A stretch of 64,000 nt of DNA from Zanthoxylum bungeanum (lineage: Eukaryota; Streptophyta; Magnoliopsida; Sapindales; Rutaceae), in contig SKCR01049633.1 in the NCBI GenBank assembly GCA_019454045.1, forward strand, positions 62,001 through 126,000, written 5' to 3'. A program made the translations under genes and the position numbers. The notes beneath the pieces were generated by a model. It was not told the origin of the DNA. It made no database searches and saw only the letters and a program-made list of their open reading frames with translations. Shown one piece after another: positions 34,596 to 47,292 of the stretch. Position 1 is the first letter of the stretch. Each line of letters opens with the position of its first letter.

Positions 34596-37500
34596 TGTAA
34601 CATCCCGCCTAGGCCAGGATGCTGCCGGCAGGAGACAGGCTAACCCTATCTCCATAAGCCTCTTATTCTGACGAAATATCGGCGTGATGTATTCGTAACA
34701 TCATGAAACCTGGCTTATAGCCAGCACCATGAGACAACTTGCTCAAACAAACTCACAAATATGCAACATCACTGGGCCTCAGGCCTAAACTCAATGAACA
34801 AAAGTAAATCACTTGGCCTCCGGCCAGAACTCAAAATAAAACTATACTATTACAACTTTTACACATAAAATACAAATGCATGTACAAAGACAAGGGCCGT
34901 GAGGACCCATAACTCAACCCAGGACTCAAGACTCCCTTGACTGCAAATGGGGCGATCCACTGTCTTCAAAGTCACCGAACTTCTGCTGGTTCTTAACAAC
35001 TGCTACTGACCTGCAAAACTACAAACTGTGGTGGTGTGAGTCATAAGACTCAGTAAGTAATCATGCAAATACTTATGAAATTTGAATTAAATGGCTATTA
35101 CTTATTCATTTCACAAACCTGTCACTTGTTAATGTACCTTAAACTGATCACCACCTGCTAACTTTTGTTTGCTATTTATACTATCAAACATCTATAATAC
35201 ATATATATATATATATATTCAATTCCTATGTCAATTCAACATATTAAGCTCCATCATGCTATTGATGCACTATACTGAATTCTGCTTACTTTCTATAGTC
35301 GTTACTAGTCTGGTTCAGGTATTTATTATAACTTTCTTTCTTTCACTATATTGAAATATCAACAAATCGGACACACTAAAATTCTATTTCTGTTAAACAT
35401 TTAATCCACTACCACCAACCACGTATATATACATATGTTATCGTATCATCATGTTCTAGCATCATTTCAATATGTTCTTTCTAAGTAAACATACAACTCA
35501 TAATCATTATTAACATATATACCTTTAAATAAAATCATGCTATTATGCACTAGTATTTTACAAAATGTTACTTCTATATAAACATGCCACATACCAATAT
35601 TAACCATATATATCTTTCGATGCAATCATGTCATGCTTTTGTGAACTATTACTTTAAAATCTTTTCTAAAAAACTTACATGCGAATGTACTAGTGCTATA
35701 ATACATTAACATCAACTATATGCATCTCAAATAAGTTACTAGAATACATGATTTATGTGCAGTAATTGCAAATCATACTTTACCTCAACATGCTATGCCT
35801 TTAGAACATATTTTATGAAAACCCTTTCTGAAGAACTCTTTGTTGAAAACATTACTCGAAAACTGATTTCTGTTTTAAAATTCTGAATCTCTTATAAAAC
35901 CGATGCTTCGGAAAACTTTCTTTTCTAAAGAGCTCTTTCTGAAAGCTGTAACTGAAAACTGAAATCTGAAAAACTGTTTCTAAACTCTATTTTTGAAAAC
36001 CGTGTACTATACTCTTGTTTCTGAAATCTAGGCATTGAAAATCTGAAAACTGTGTACTAAAAATCTGAAAACTGTGTACTGAAAATCTGAAAACTAAAAA
36101 CTGTTATACGTCCAGGACCATAACTCAACTGGACGTCTCTTTGCACCCAGGACCATAACTCAACTGGGTGTACTCGATGCCCAGGACCATAACTCAACTG
36201 CGGCATCTCTGAGGCTGGTGGTGCCCTACGTCCAGGACAACAACTCAACTGGGAAAGTAGAGCTCTACACCCAGGACCATAACTCAACTGGGTGTAGCCA
36301 CCACTAGGGACCAGGTACACGATCCTAAGCCGCCATCCTGGCCCTACATGTGCACATGTTCTCTGAATCCGTCAATTCCAACTGTATCTCAAGTTACATA
36401 CTGGGGTGAGTTTTTACCTCATGCCCCGAAAAACATAAAACTCATGATCTGTATTTCAAAACTGTAAAACATTTTCTGAAATACACTTTTTTTTTCAAAG
36501 CATTTGGAAACTTTCCTTAAAATACTTTGAACTTCAAAACCATTCTCAATTTCAACTCAATTTGTGAAAATTATAATGCACAAATATGCATATACATTTC
36601 TTATGCTTTCACTAATCACAGACATGCCTTCTTATGTACTAATCTTTGGATTATCATATAACTACATGTATATGTTTATGCATGACTATAATTTAATGAC
36701 ATATGCATCCTATTACACATATGCTTTCATTATTAGCTATCTATTTATGACATATAGATCCCACTCTTTTCATACTTCTATCCTTAATTATCTTTATCTT
36801 ATTTTCTATATACTCATAATATCATTACTGTTCTTTTCATACATTCATACATGCTCATGCTTGTCTTTTACTCATACGTCTGCTTATAATTACTTGTTTT
36901 TATCTTTATGTGTAAATAATTACACCTGCTTCTTTCTTCTACATTCATCTATATATATATATATATATATATATAGGTTTCATGCATATAACTAATTACA
37001 ACTTTATTATATTACTAATTTCGAGCAACGTTAAATTTCTTAAATATTCAAAGCATGGGTTACTTACTTGGCTTTGCAGACACTCCGACTCTGGACCCGA
37101 TCTGTCAAAATAAATCATAAAACGCAATCGGAACCACTATTTGCGGAACTTTCTACTCATCTATAATAAACTTCTTGACTTTTCCGAAACATACGAATCC
37201 TCTCTGATTCTACCGTTCAAACTTAATTACTCTAATATATGCTCGTATACCGTTCTAAACTAACTAGATGGTTCAGATTCTCATTTTACGCGTTTGCGGC
37301 AAAACTTGCGGAAAAGTTTCCGCAAACGCTACGGAAGGGTCTTGAACCCTCTGAACTAATCCAGAATTACTTAATTACCCTCGCAATATCATATTTATAC
37401 CTTAACCATGATTACTGTCATCTACGCTCAATCGCGCGAGATACTCCGTTTTAACGGAAACTCGCTAATCCTATAGGATCGATCAAATCTAATCCATTTC

Positions 37501-38540
37501 TCCCCGGATTCTACCACATTTATCGTTTTAACATATTAAAACATATCCAATTCATTTCATGCTAATTCGCTAAACTACGGAACTACCAGAAACATCCGAA
37601 TATAAATCGTTACACTTTAAAATAACAAATTCTAAACGAAGTCGTACCGAAATTCCGAGGCCATATTCGGACTCCCATCGGCCATACGAACGCGCTGGTG
37701 TCATCGGATTTCCGATCGGAGTAACTGTTCATCGTGGGTTTACTGTTCACCGCGGGTTTCTTCCTCGTTTCGCGTGTAACCGGCCGCTTTTCGGCGAAAT
37801 TGACTCCGCATACTCGTAGTACTCGTCGAGAGCTTCGATTCGGTAGGTGGCTCGGGCCGTGAAACGAACCGACAAGCCGGGATCGGGAACCTCAAGCCCC
37901 GCCCTTCTTCCCCCTTTTTCTCGCCGCCGCCGGCGTCCATTGGCCGATCGCCGGCCACCACTAGATCCCCCTTCACCAGAAGAAGCCGTCGGTGGCGGTC
38001 CTCCGGCGTGAGGCCGGCCGGAGGCCACCGGCGGCACGGCTTCCCTCTCTCTCTCTCCCTCATGTTCTGCACGTCGTTTCTTCTTCTTTTCTTTTTTTTT
38101 TCTCCTTCTGTATACGCTTCTAATAATAATAATAATAATAAAACAAAAATCTAAAATCCGGAAATGACTAAAATGCCTCCACTAGGAAGGGTATTTTCGG
38201 AAATCATCACTTTTGAAGCCCTTATGGCGCGATTGTCGAATAGTGTTCAACGCGAAAGTTGTTCGTCTCGGAAAAACGAGTCCGATGGTTCAAGAATCAA
38301 TGCAATCGGAGTTCGTTTGCTAATTTTGTGGTCAAAACAGTAAACTTTACTCGTATAGTAAAAATCGCGTAACTGACTTTTGATCTCACACGTTTTCCAA
38401 CGCGACGAATATTCATAATATATTATTCAAACCTATATAACATCACTGGAACTCTTATTTTTTTATTATTATCCTGATCCACGGCTATAATATCAGTCCG
38501 GAAATCTCTTTAAATAGTCTCGAAAATCTGGGATGTTACA
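34596..38540 (-). mobile_element. 3945-bp solo LTR of a Ty3/gypsy element
   Basis: Bounded by TGTAACATCCC and GGGATGTTACA and flanked by GCAAA on both sides (34591-34595 and 38541-38545), a 5-bp target duplication. The minus strand opens TGTAACATCCCAGATTTTCG, the style of large plant chromovirus (Tekay/Del-like) LTRs; the lineage is inferred from this style only. No internal region is present, so it is a solo LTR. Inside are short CTGAAAACTG repeats (about 35850-36105), five hairpins (36108-36297), an AT dinucleotide run (36950-36975) and a GC-rich stretch at 37740-38070 with open frames that I do not call. Confidence 0.85.
36108..36297. repeat. Five-unit hairpin repeat with constant loop, in the solo LTR
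   Basis: The unit CCAG-GACCATAACTCAA-CTGG occurs five times, the fourth with one loop change and the third with a shortened stem (CAG/CTG and a bulge). Arms outside the core differ but pair: ACGTCCAG/CTGGACGT (36108-36136), CACCCAG/CTGGGTG (36144-36170), GATGCC/GGCATC (36176-36207), CTAC/GTAG with mismatches in between (fourth), and CTACACCCAG/CTGGGTGTAG (36265-36297). Confidence 0.9.
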
Positions 38541-38545
38541 GCAAA

Positions 38546-38884
38546 TAAGGGTGATTCCTTAAATGGACTTTAGTATTTGGGTTTGACCCATATTGACCAA
38601 AAGTCAATGCCTTATGAAATTAATTAAAAGCCCATTGGACTTTAATTAAATTGACATTGGATGTTAATTGGGCTTTGAGACCCGTAACGATTAGATTTGG
38701 AATCTAAGTCGTAAATGCACATTAAAAGTGTAATTATTTAATTTAGAATTAAATATAGAATTAGTATTAAATACAAATTAAATTGGATTTAATGTTGTAG
38801 TTTAATATAATTCAAGAATTCGTACTTTGAGTACTTATTCGCAAAACGAGTCGGACTCGGGCAAAATCAAATCGTCCCTCAGCA
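38546..38884 (+). other. Leader of element B, continued
   Basis: Non-coding, homologous to about 48300-48630 in C. It contains the inverted repeat ACAT-TGG-ATGT at 38654-38664. It breaks off at AAAATCAAATCG. Confidence 0.6.
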
Positions 38885-40965
38885 GTTTGAGCGAACCGTA
38901 CATAGTTCGGGTGTATGACATTCGAGTGACTGGCTATAGGCCAAGTGGGAGATTGTTGGACAATTATGACCCATAGCGTCACTATTTGTACTGATCATGG
39001 TGTTGTTGTACAAATTAACTATGTGACAAAGGAAATTGCTCTTTTATCATTTGTGATTAGATCACCATAGATGTATAAATGATAGAAGGTCCATATGATT
39101 AGTTCCTGGATTGAGATGATATGAGACAGTATCAATCCACGAAGGTTTAATCATTAAATATCCCTAGTCGTAGTATTATTGAGATTGGACATCGATAATG
39201 CGGAATAGACTAGTATTACACTTGTGCGCGTTGTGAGGGCATAACGGCATAGTTCTCATATATTTGGGTATTGGATACTCATGCAAGTGTAATAGGATGT
39301 TGTGTTTTACCGATGGTACGGAAAATAGCTTCGCTCTGGATAGACCCATCGGAATTCCATTGGTAGTATGACTATGTGTCTATGGAAGTCCGAAATCAGG
39401 GTAGGTGTATTTGGTCTTAACCTGAGACTTTCACCGCTAATACTTGCGACAATCAATATGCTTTGGTTTTGGTCATCCAGGCTTTAACCGGTTCTGTGTA
39501 CGCCTCTGCTGGGTATATTGAGAATCGTAGTGTATTGGGTGTGATGTCAAGACGGAAGTATCATTCCAGTCATAGTGGAGATGATGTCACGTAGGATACA
39601 GAACTAGTGCTCTTTAGTACTGCAGTCATCGAGATGATATGACTAGGTCATGTTCATCCGATTATAGAGACTAGTTACCAGACATCTGACATGTGCTTCG
39701 TACGAGGCAGACACATTCCAGCCCTAGGCCTAGCACGTGACATCCGATACTGGATCGCTGTACGCAATACTACGTATACTACGCCTGACATAGATTATAT
39801 ATTCCAGTAAGAATATTTCTGGAGAATTGGGTAGGTACGATGCTTTGCTAGAAGCCAACCATGTCTTGTAAATCGGTAAGCACGTGGTATGATGTACGCA
39901 CGTATTCGGATAATCCGATGACCGTATTTACTGCCAACATATCCAGGGATCTCTTGGGTCGCTTCCCAAAGATTCACCGATGACAGTTGATTTAATTAGA
40001 ATTAATCTGGGATTAATTAAGAGAGAGAAAATTAATCTGGGATTAATTGAGGTATTATTTAATCTGGGATTAAATGTGTTCGGAAGAGAGAGAACGCGAT
40101 TAATTTTGAATTAATCGGTAAAATAAATTTAATAGTTAAATTTTATTTTTCTATTTTATTTATTCGTATGGGCTAAAATTAATATATAGGATATATTAAT
40201 ATGAATTGGATTTCATTACGAAATTAAAGTCGGACTTTAATGCGAGCGAACGAATTAATTTAGAATTAATTCGTAAATGACGTTCGTAATGTATTTGCGA
40301 GGCATCGTTATTTAATTAAATTAGATTTAATTATTTAACGACGAAAGTTCGTTTAATCGGATTAAACGGATCCGAGCCACGACAAATGTTCGTAGAGACA
40401 TTTTGAATTTTGAATTCAAAATGGTGGGGCCCACTTCACACATGTGAAGTGGTGGTTGGAAAGTGGTTGACATTTATGCTAAAACCACTTACTTTCCAAC
40501 TACTTGGTTTAGGTGAAACCAAGACTCCAACTACATGATTTTGGTGAAAAAGGTAAATACCCTTTAACAAAACCCTAGCCCTATCTCTCTCTTCACTTGT
40601 GTAATACAACACTTGAACACAACACAAAACCCTAATACACTAAGCAAATGGGCGTGAACTATGGCCTCCCTCTCTTTGATTTTGTTGTAAAATCAACAAA
40701 GCTAGCACTTCATGGAATCAACTAAGGTGATAGGGAAACTAACTCAAGGGTTGGAATCATCACTCAAAGCTTGGAATCAACAAAGGAAGGATCTTGGATA
40801 CCAACTCAAAGCTTGGATTCAACAAAGGAAGGATCTTGGAGATCTTCTTCTCAAAATTTTAAGAGCTCAAATCCATTCAATGTAAGTAATTCCGTAACTT
40901 ATAATGTATTTATGAACACCTTTTCTTGCTTATTAGATCCTTGGCATGTTCTAGGAACACTAACA
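38885..40965 (+). mobile_element. Element E: end of a family-X internal region plus its 3' LTR
   Basis: Starts abruptly with the RNase H end and polypurine tract (AAGTGGGAGAT), then an LTR of 2012 bp (38954-40965) ending CACTAACA. No matching 5' LTR and no target duplication are found. On the right the sequence resumes inside B's interior at AATATGTACTGG. The left part of E and about 1.9 kb of B appear to have been deleted together. The LTR includes a 42-bp tandem duplication (40762-40798 and 40804-40840). Confidence 0.65.
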
Positions 40966-43776
40966 ATATGTACTGGTGTGCAGAATCTGCTGATTAGCAG
41001 GATACTGACGAGAGTCGCTGTTTCAAACCGTAGAAACCTAAGTTTCGGAACTACCCTTCGGATGTGTACTTAAATTAGGAAACTGTTAGAATGTAACTAG
41101 TTTGACTAGAAACATCATCTCTATATCAGGGTTTAATCCGTTACGGATATACCTTTATATTTTAGAACACTAAAGTGTTTTATTTTATAAAGATGATATT
41201 GAGATAAACACATTAGATGTGAATAACAGTATTTATATTTTGAATATAAATGAATCTCAAACATATAATATGACAAACAAATAGCTCAAACTGATTTAAA
41301 TCAGTTGAGACTTATGAGTGGCATTGTTGTCTGAGACACATTAAACAAGACTCGTATATCGACACTTTTGAAGAGTGGATACTAGGACAGATTTGATTCT
41401 ATTCAAATAATGTCTACGAATCTAGTTTATTGGGCAAAGTGCCTAAAACACCTTTTACTTGGTAAAAGTGTAAGTGCCACCGATCTGTTAGCCCTCGTCC
41501 ATAGTGACGTAAGTGGGCCCATATCTAGCTAGGCTAGAGGTGGATATGAATGTTTCATGACCTTTATGGATGTGGCATCGCGTTATGGTTATGTGTTTCT
41601 TGTGAAACACGGATCAGAAACTTTTGATGAATTCAAAGAGTTTCGACACGAAGTAGACAGACAGACCGACTAAAGTATTTAAACCGTCACGGTTAGACCA
41701 TGTTGGAAAATACTTAAGCAATAAGTTTCTCGAATACTTGAAAGAGTATAGTATTCTTTCAATGAGGACTCCTCCCGGAACACGTCAATTTGACGGTGTG
41801 TCCGAACAGAGAAACCAAATTTTGTTGGACAAGATAAGGTTAATCATGAGTCGCTCTGAGCTACCTTTTTCCTTCAAAGGATACACATTAATCAGTGCAA
41901 AACTTATTTTGAATAAGGTTCCATAAAAAAATCTGTTTGATAGACTTCATATTAGATATGAACAGGAAAGAAACCGAGTTTTCTCATTCCTGAAGATTTG
42001 GGAATGCTAGGCATATGTTTGGATGATACCAAACTAGAACCCAAATCGGATAAGTGCCTAAGTTGTGGGTTATCTTAGGGAAACCAAAGTATAATATTTA
42101 TACAACTCACAAGAGAATAATGTAATTGTTGCTCACCATGCGGTTTTCCCAAGAGGAATACCAATATGCAGTGGTAAGTGGGAGGAAAGTAAAACTCGAT
42201 GAAAATCATAGTAATATTATTCCAGGCACCGATTCCTTAATGGAACACAAATAGTTCATCAAGGATGAAACTACACCAATAATCTTCGAATACACAAGAA
42301 CCGCGCAAGTCGGAGAGAGTCAGAAAACAACCTGGGGTATGGGTTTCTGATCTCACCTCATAAAGATGTCAATCTTATTGAGGAACACGAACTGACTACG
42401 TATGAAGAGGTGATACAAGGTATCGACTCCCTATTATGGAAAAGTGCCATGAAGTCCGAAATGGATTCCATGTATACCAACTAAGTTTGGATACTGGTTG
42501 TTGTACCGAAAGGCATTATGCCTATTGGTACTATATAAGTCTTCAAGGAAGACGTACATGGAAGGCAACATACCCACGTACTAAGCTAGGCTTGTAGCGA
42601 AAATGTATCGTAATCAACATTGTGTCGATTACGACAAAACCTTTTTTAACTGTTGTCTTGATTAAATCCATTTGGATAATGCTTGCTGATGCTGCATGTT
42701 TCATTTATGAAATATGGCAGCTGAATGTCAAAACCGCTTTCCTTAAATGGAAACCTTTTGGAGAATGTTTACAACATCCTGACGGTTTTTTTGTACCAAA
42801 ACGAGCAAACAAGGTTTGCAAGTTAATTCGATCCATGGATGGATTGAAGTAAGCATAGCGTTCTTGGAACTATCGTTTTGATGTAATCATAATGGTATAT
42901 GATTTAATTCAAAACGAAAATGATTCTTGTGTATATATATAAGTAGGTTAGTGGGAGCGCACTGACAGTGAAAGTCCTAAATAATGATGGCATGTCATTT
43001 CTTGGAAATGACATTCCCATATTACAATCGGTGAAATCTTGGCTTTCATGAAAATTCTCCGTAGAATTTATTTGGAGAGACAACCTTTATTCTAGGAATA
43101 AGGATCTACTGTGATAGATCTAAAAGTTTTTGGCACTCTTCGAGAACTCATACATTGAAATAAATGTACGCGACCTGGTGTCTCATATTCTTTGAGCATA
43201 TGGAGTCACAATCGGGCCAATCCAAGTGATAGTCACTGGATTGATGTTAAGAACATCCTTTAGTATCTTAGATGAACTAAGGATGCTTTCTTATACTATG
43301 GAGAAGGAGAACTTGAAGTGACTGGGTTCACTACTGAAAGTTTCCTAACCGATAAAAATGACTATAAGTCGTAATAAAGGTACTATATAGTTTGAATAAC
43401 GGAACAGTGAGTTGGAAATCTTCCAAGCAAGATACTGTTACCGAATAAACAACAAAAGTGGATTATTGCTGAAGCTGAGGCAGCAATAGAAGCCTTTTGG
43501 ATCTATAATAATCCTAATTAGATTATTAGTAGTTCTGTTAGCAGCTGAGCTAGGCTACAGCACAGGCTAAAGAATTAATGGTCTCATCAACGATCCGGAT
43601 ATATACTTCAAATATTCATCTGATTCGTTCGGATCATACATCGTGGCGATGTGATGATCGAATAAATCGCATCAGATGATAACACTGCAAATCCGCTGAC
43701 GAAAGCAGTTTCTCAGCAAAAGTTTGAGCGAACCGTACATAGTTCCGGTGTAGGACACTTGAGTGATTGGCTATAG
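40966..43776 (+). pseudogene. Decayed copia pol of element B
   Basis: Integrase-core remnant near 41560-41660 (DVASRYGYVFLVKHGSETF readable), integrase C-terminal part at 41738-41926 (GVSEQRNQILLDKIR, ILNKVP), RT remnant at 42650-42960 (EIWQLNVKTAFL, then V-C-K-L-I-R-S), and RNase H remnant near 43450-43500. Frames change between these. It is less damaged than F or C: the stop they share at 2676 and 61569 is absent here. No gag or protease is recognised. Confidence 0.7.
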
Positions 43777-43790
43777 GCCAAGTGGGAGAT
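43777..43790 (+). other. Polypurine tract of element B
   Basis: GGCCAAGTGGGAGAT directly before the 3' LTR, as in the other family-X elements. Confidence 0.75.
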
Positions 43791-45209
43791 TGTTGGACAA
43801 TTATGACCCATATCATCACTATTTGTACAGATCATGGTATTGTTGTATAAATTAACTATGTGGCAAATGAAATTACCATTTTATCATTTGTAATTGGATT
43901 ACCTAGATGTATAAATGATGAAAGGTCCGTATGATTAGTTCCGGATTAAGATGATATGAGACAGTATCAATCCACAAAGGTTTAATCATTAAATATCCCT
44001 AGTCAGAGTATTATCGAGATTGGACATCGATAATACGTAAAAGACTAGTATTACACTTGTGCGCGTTGTGGGAGCATAACGACATAGTTTTCATATATTT
44101 GGGTATAGGATACTCATGCAAGTGTAATAGGAGGTTGTGTTTACCGATGGTACGAAAACAGCTTCGCTCTAGATAGACCCCTCAGAATTCCATTGGTAGT
44201 ATGACTATGTGTCTATGGAAGTCCGAATCAGGGTAGATGTATTTGGTCTTAACCTAAGACTTGCACCGCTAATACTTACGACAATCAATATGCTTTGGTT
44301 TTGGTCATCCAGGGCTTTAACAGGTTCTGTGTACGCCTCTTCTGGGTATATTGAGAATCGTAATGTATTGGGTGTGATGTCGAGATGGAAGTATCACTCA
44401 AGTCATAGTGGAGATGATGATCACGTAGGATACAAAACTGGTTCTCTTTTATGCTGCAGCTATCGGGATAAAATAACTAGGTCATGATTATCCGATTATA
44501 GAGACTAGTTACCAGAGATCCGATATGTGCTTCGTACGGGGCAGACACAATTCCAGCCCCAGGCCTAGCATGTGACATCCGATGCTGGATCGAAATACGC
44601 AATACTACGTATACTACGCCTGATATAGATCAAATATTCCTTTAAGAATATTTCTGGAGAATTGGGTAGGCACGGTGCTTTACTAGAAGCCAACCATGTC
44701 TTGTAAATCGGTAAAAACGTAGTACTAGGTACGTACGTGTTCGGATAGTCCAACGACCGAATTTACTGCCAACATATCCGGGGATCTCATGGGTCACTTC
44801 CCGAAGATTCACCGATGACGTATGTCTCGCACTTTATTAATCTGGGATTAATTATAAGAGAGAGAAAATTAATCTGGGATTAATTAAAGAGATATTTTAT
44901 CTAGGATAAAATATCATTTAAAGAGAGAGAACGATTAATTTGGAATTAATCGATAAAATAATATATTCAATATATTATACGAAATTGGATTTCGACGCGG
45001 AATTAAAATCAGATTTTAATTCGGGCGAACGAGTTAATTTAGAATTAATTCGCTAGCGACGTGAATAGTAATTTTGCTAGGCACAATTATTTAATTAAAT
45101 TTGATTTAATTACGTCGCAACGGAAAATTTGTTAATTCGGAATTAGCGAACCCGAGCCCGGGAGTGTTTGCGGGCCCACTCGTATTTCGAATTGAAGTGC
45201 GGCCCACAA
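43791..45209 (+). repeat. 3' LTR of element B, interrupted by C
   Basis: First 1419 bp of a family-X LTR close to 31837-33907. It breaks off at CGGCCCACAA, where element C begins; its remainder should follow C's right end, outside the window. Confidence 0.8.
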
Positions 45210-47292
45210 TGTTGGATAATATGACCCATAGCGTCACTATTTGTACAGATTACGGTGATGTTGTACAAATTAACTATGTGACAAGGAAATTGCACTCTCA
45301 TCATTTGTGATTAGATCACCATATATGTATAAATGAAGAGAGGTCCATATGATTAGTTCCTGGATTGAGATGATATGAGACAGTATCAGTCCACGAAGGA
45401 TTAATCATTAAATATCCCTAGCCGGAGTATTATCAAGACAGGACATCGATAATGCGGAATAGGCTAGTATTGCACTTGTGCGCGTTGTGAGGGCACAACG
45501 GCATAGTTCTCATATATTTAAGTATTGGATACTTATGCAAGTGCGATATGAGGTTGTGTTTCACCGATGGTACGGGAAACAGCTTCGCTCTGGATAGACC
45601 CCTCGTAATCCCATTGGTATTATGACTTTGTGTCTATGGGAGGCCGAAATCAAGGTAGGTGTGTATAGTCTTAACCTGAGACTTGCATCGCTAATACTTG
45701 CGATAATCGGTAGACTTTGGTCTTGGTGGTACAGGGCTTTAACCGGTTCTGCGTACACCGCTTCTGGGTTTATCAGAGAGTCGTAGTGTATTGGGTGTGA
45801 TGTCGAGACGGAAGTATCACTTCAGTCATAGTGGAGATGATGTCACGCATGATACGGTATTAGTGCTCTTAAGTGCTGGCCGGCCATCGGGATATTATGA
45901 CAAGGTCATATATATCCGATTATAGAGACTATTTACCAGACATCTGACACGTGCTTCGGACGGGGCAGACACTTATCCAGCCCCAGCCCTGGCACGTGAC
46001 TATCCGATACTGGGCCGATATACACAATACTATGGTATACTACGCTTGATACAGATCTATATATTCCTGTAAGAATATTTTTGGAGAATTGGGTAGGCAT
46101 GGCGCTTTGCTAGAAGCCAACCTTGTCTTGTAAACCGGTATGAACGTAGTACGAGGTACTTACGTGTTCGGATAATCCGACGACCGTATTTACTGCCAAC
46201 ATATCTGGAGATCTCATGGGTCGCTTCCTGAAGATTCACCGATGATGTATAACTCAAACTTTAATTAATCTAGGATTAATTAGAAGAGAGAGAAAATTAA
46301 TCTGGGATTAATTGCGGAGATATTTTATCTGGGATAAAATATTAATTAAAGAGAGAGAACGATTAATTTGGAATTAATCGATAAATTAATATATTTGATA
46401 TATTATTAGAAATTGGATTTCGACGCGGAATTAAAATTAGATTTTAATTCGGGCGAACGAATTAATTTAGAATTAATTCGTTAGCGACGTGAATAGTGAT
46501 TTCCCTAGGCGTAATCATTTAATTACGACGCGACGGAAAATTCATTAATTTGGAATTAGCGAACCCGAGCCCGAGATTATTTGCGAGCGCATTCGCATTT
46601 CGAATTCGAGTGCGGCACGCAAGTCAAATCGTGCGTCATATCACTAGTCGCATCAATCGTCAAATCAAATGTCACTTTGAGTGATGTGACATGTTGTCAC
46701 TTGATTTGGGTGATTGATGTAGAAGTTGAAAAAGCAACATTTGCTTTTTACTTTTTGACTTTTGAATTAAAGTAATATATATGTTTTATTTAATTTACTT
46801 GGTAAATATTATAAACATATATATTAAAGCTTTATCTTCTCTCTCCAACATGCAAGAAACGCACTTCTCTTTTCCCTCTCTTTTCTTCTTCCTTTCCTTC
46901 ACGCTTGGAACCGATTTCTTTCTTGTTTTTCTGGTTTTTGCCGAATCAAGAAGAGAATAAAAGGAAGAAGACAAGTGCTAGCACACACCTTGGGTTATAC
47001 ATAGGTGATAGGGAAACGAATTTGTGAGCTTGGAATCCATTTTTGGAGCTTGAAGCTTGGAGCTTCAATGGTGTCTCCCATGGCCGATTCTTGGAGGAGG
47101 AAGCAGCCCCATGCCGTGCAGCACACCACCATGCGCAGCCCACTGCCGAGCTTGATGTGCATTAAAAACGCAACTTGTTCTTCATTTCATCAAAACCCAT
47201 CAATGTGAGTATGAATTCCGCCTTACTCCTTTGTGTATTCAACTCGTTTTTATGCTTAAAATGATCATTGGGACTTGATTGAAACTCCAACA
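45210..47292 (+). repeat. 5' LTR of element C
   Basis: 2083 bp, TGTTGGATAATATGACCC...CTCCAACA. The clearest example of the inverted-repeat block is at 46262-46563. GTGAGTAT in donor-like context at 47205-47212. Confidence 0.9.
46262..46563. repeat. Block of consecutive short inverted repeats in the family-X LTR
   Basis: Arms and spacers in order: TAATTAATC/TAG (46262-46282), AATTAATC/TGG (46295-46313), ATATTTTATC/TGG (46320-46342), CGATTAATT/TGG (46360-46380), TAATATAT/TTG (46387-46405), GAAAT/TGG (46409-46421), GAATTAAAAT/TAG (46428-46450), AACGAATTAATT/TAG (46456-46482), CGTAAT with a 6-nt spacer (46510-46527), and a decayed unit around 46541-46563. Each first arm is followed, after the spacer, by its perfect complement except in the last. 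Homologous blocks lie in F, K, B and E. Confidence 0.9.

Larger units (their letters stand above)
31837..45209 (+). mobile_element. Element B: family-X element, nested and rearranged
   Basis: The 5' LTR at 31837-33907 and the LTR starting at 43791 are alike in diagnostic positions (for example TTTGTAATTGGATTACCT), whereas the LTR at 38954 is a different variant, so the first and last pair up. The interior holds a leader (33908-34590, 38546-38884), the gypsy-type solo LTR, the E segment and decayed pol. About 1.9 kb of leader present in C is missing at the E junction. The 3' LTR is cut by C. Confidence 0.75.

Noticed and set aside
36950..36975. AT dinucleotide run and other A/T-rich simple repeats as regulatory elements
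   Set aside because: Simple microsatellites within an LTR with no further supporting signal.
37740..38072. GC-rich frames of 96 and 110 codons on the minus strand
   Set aside because: They are inside the 3945-bp solo LTR and overlap in two frames; GC-rich composition explains the lack of stops.
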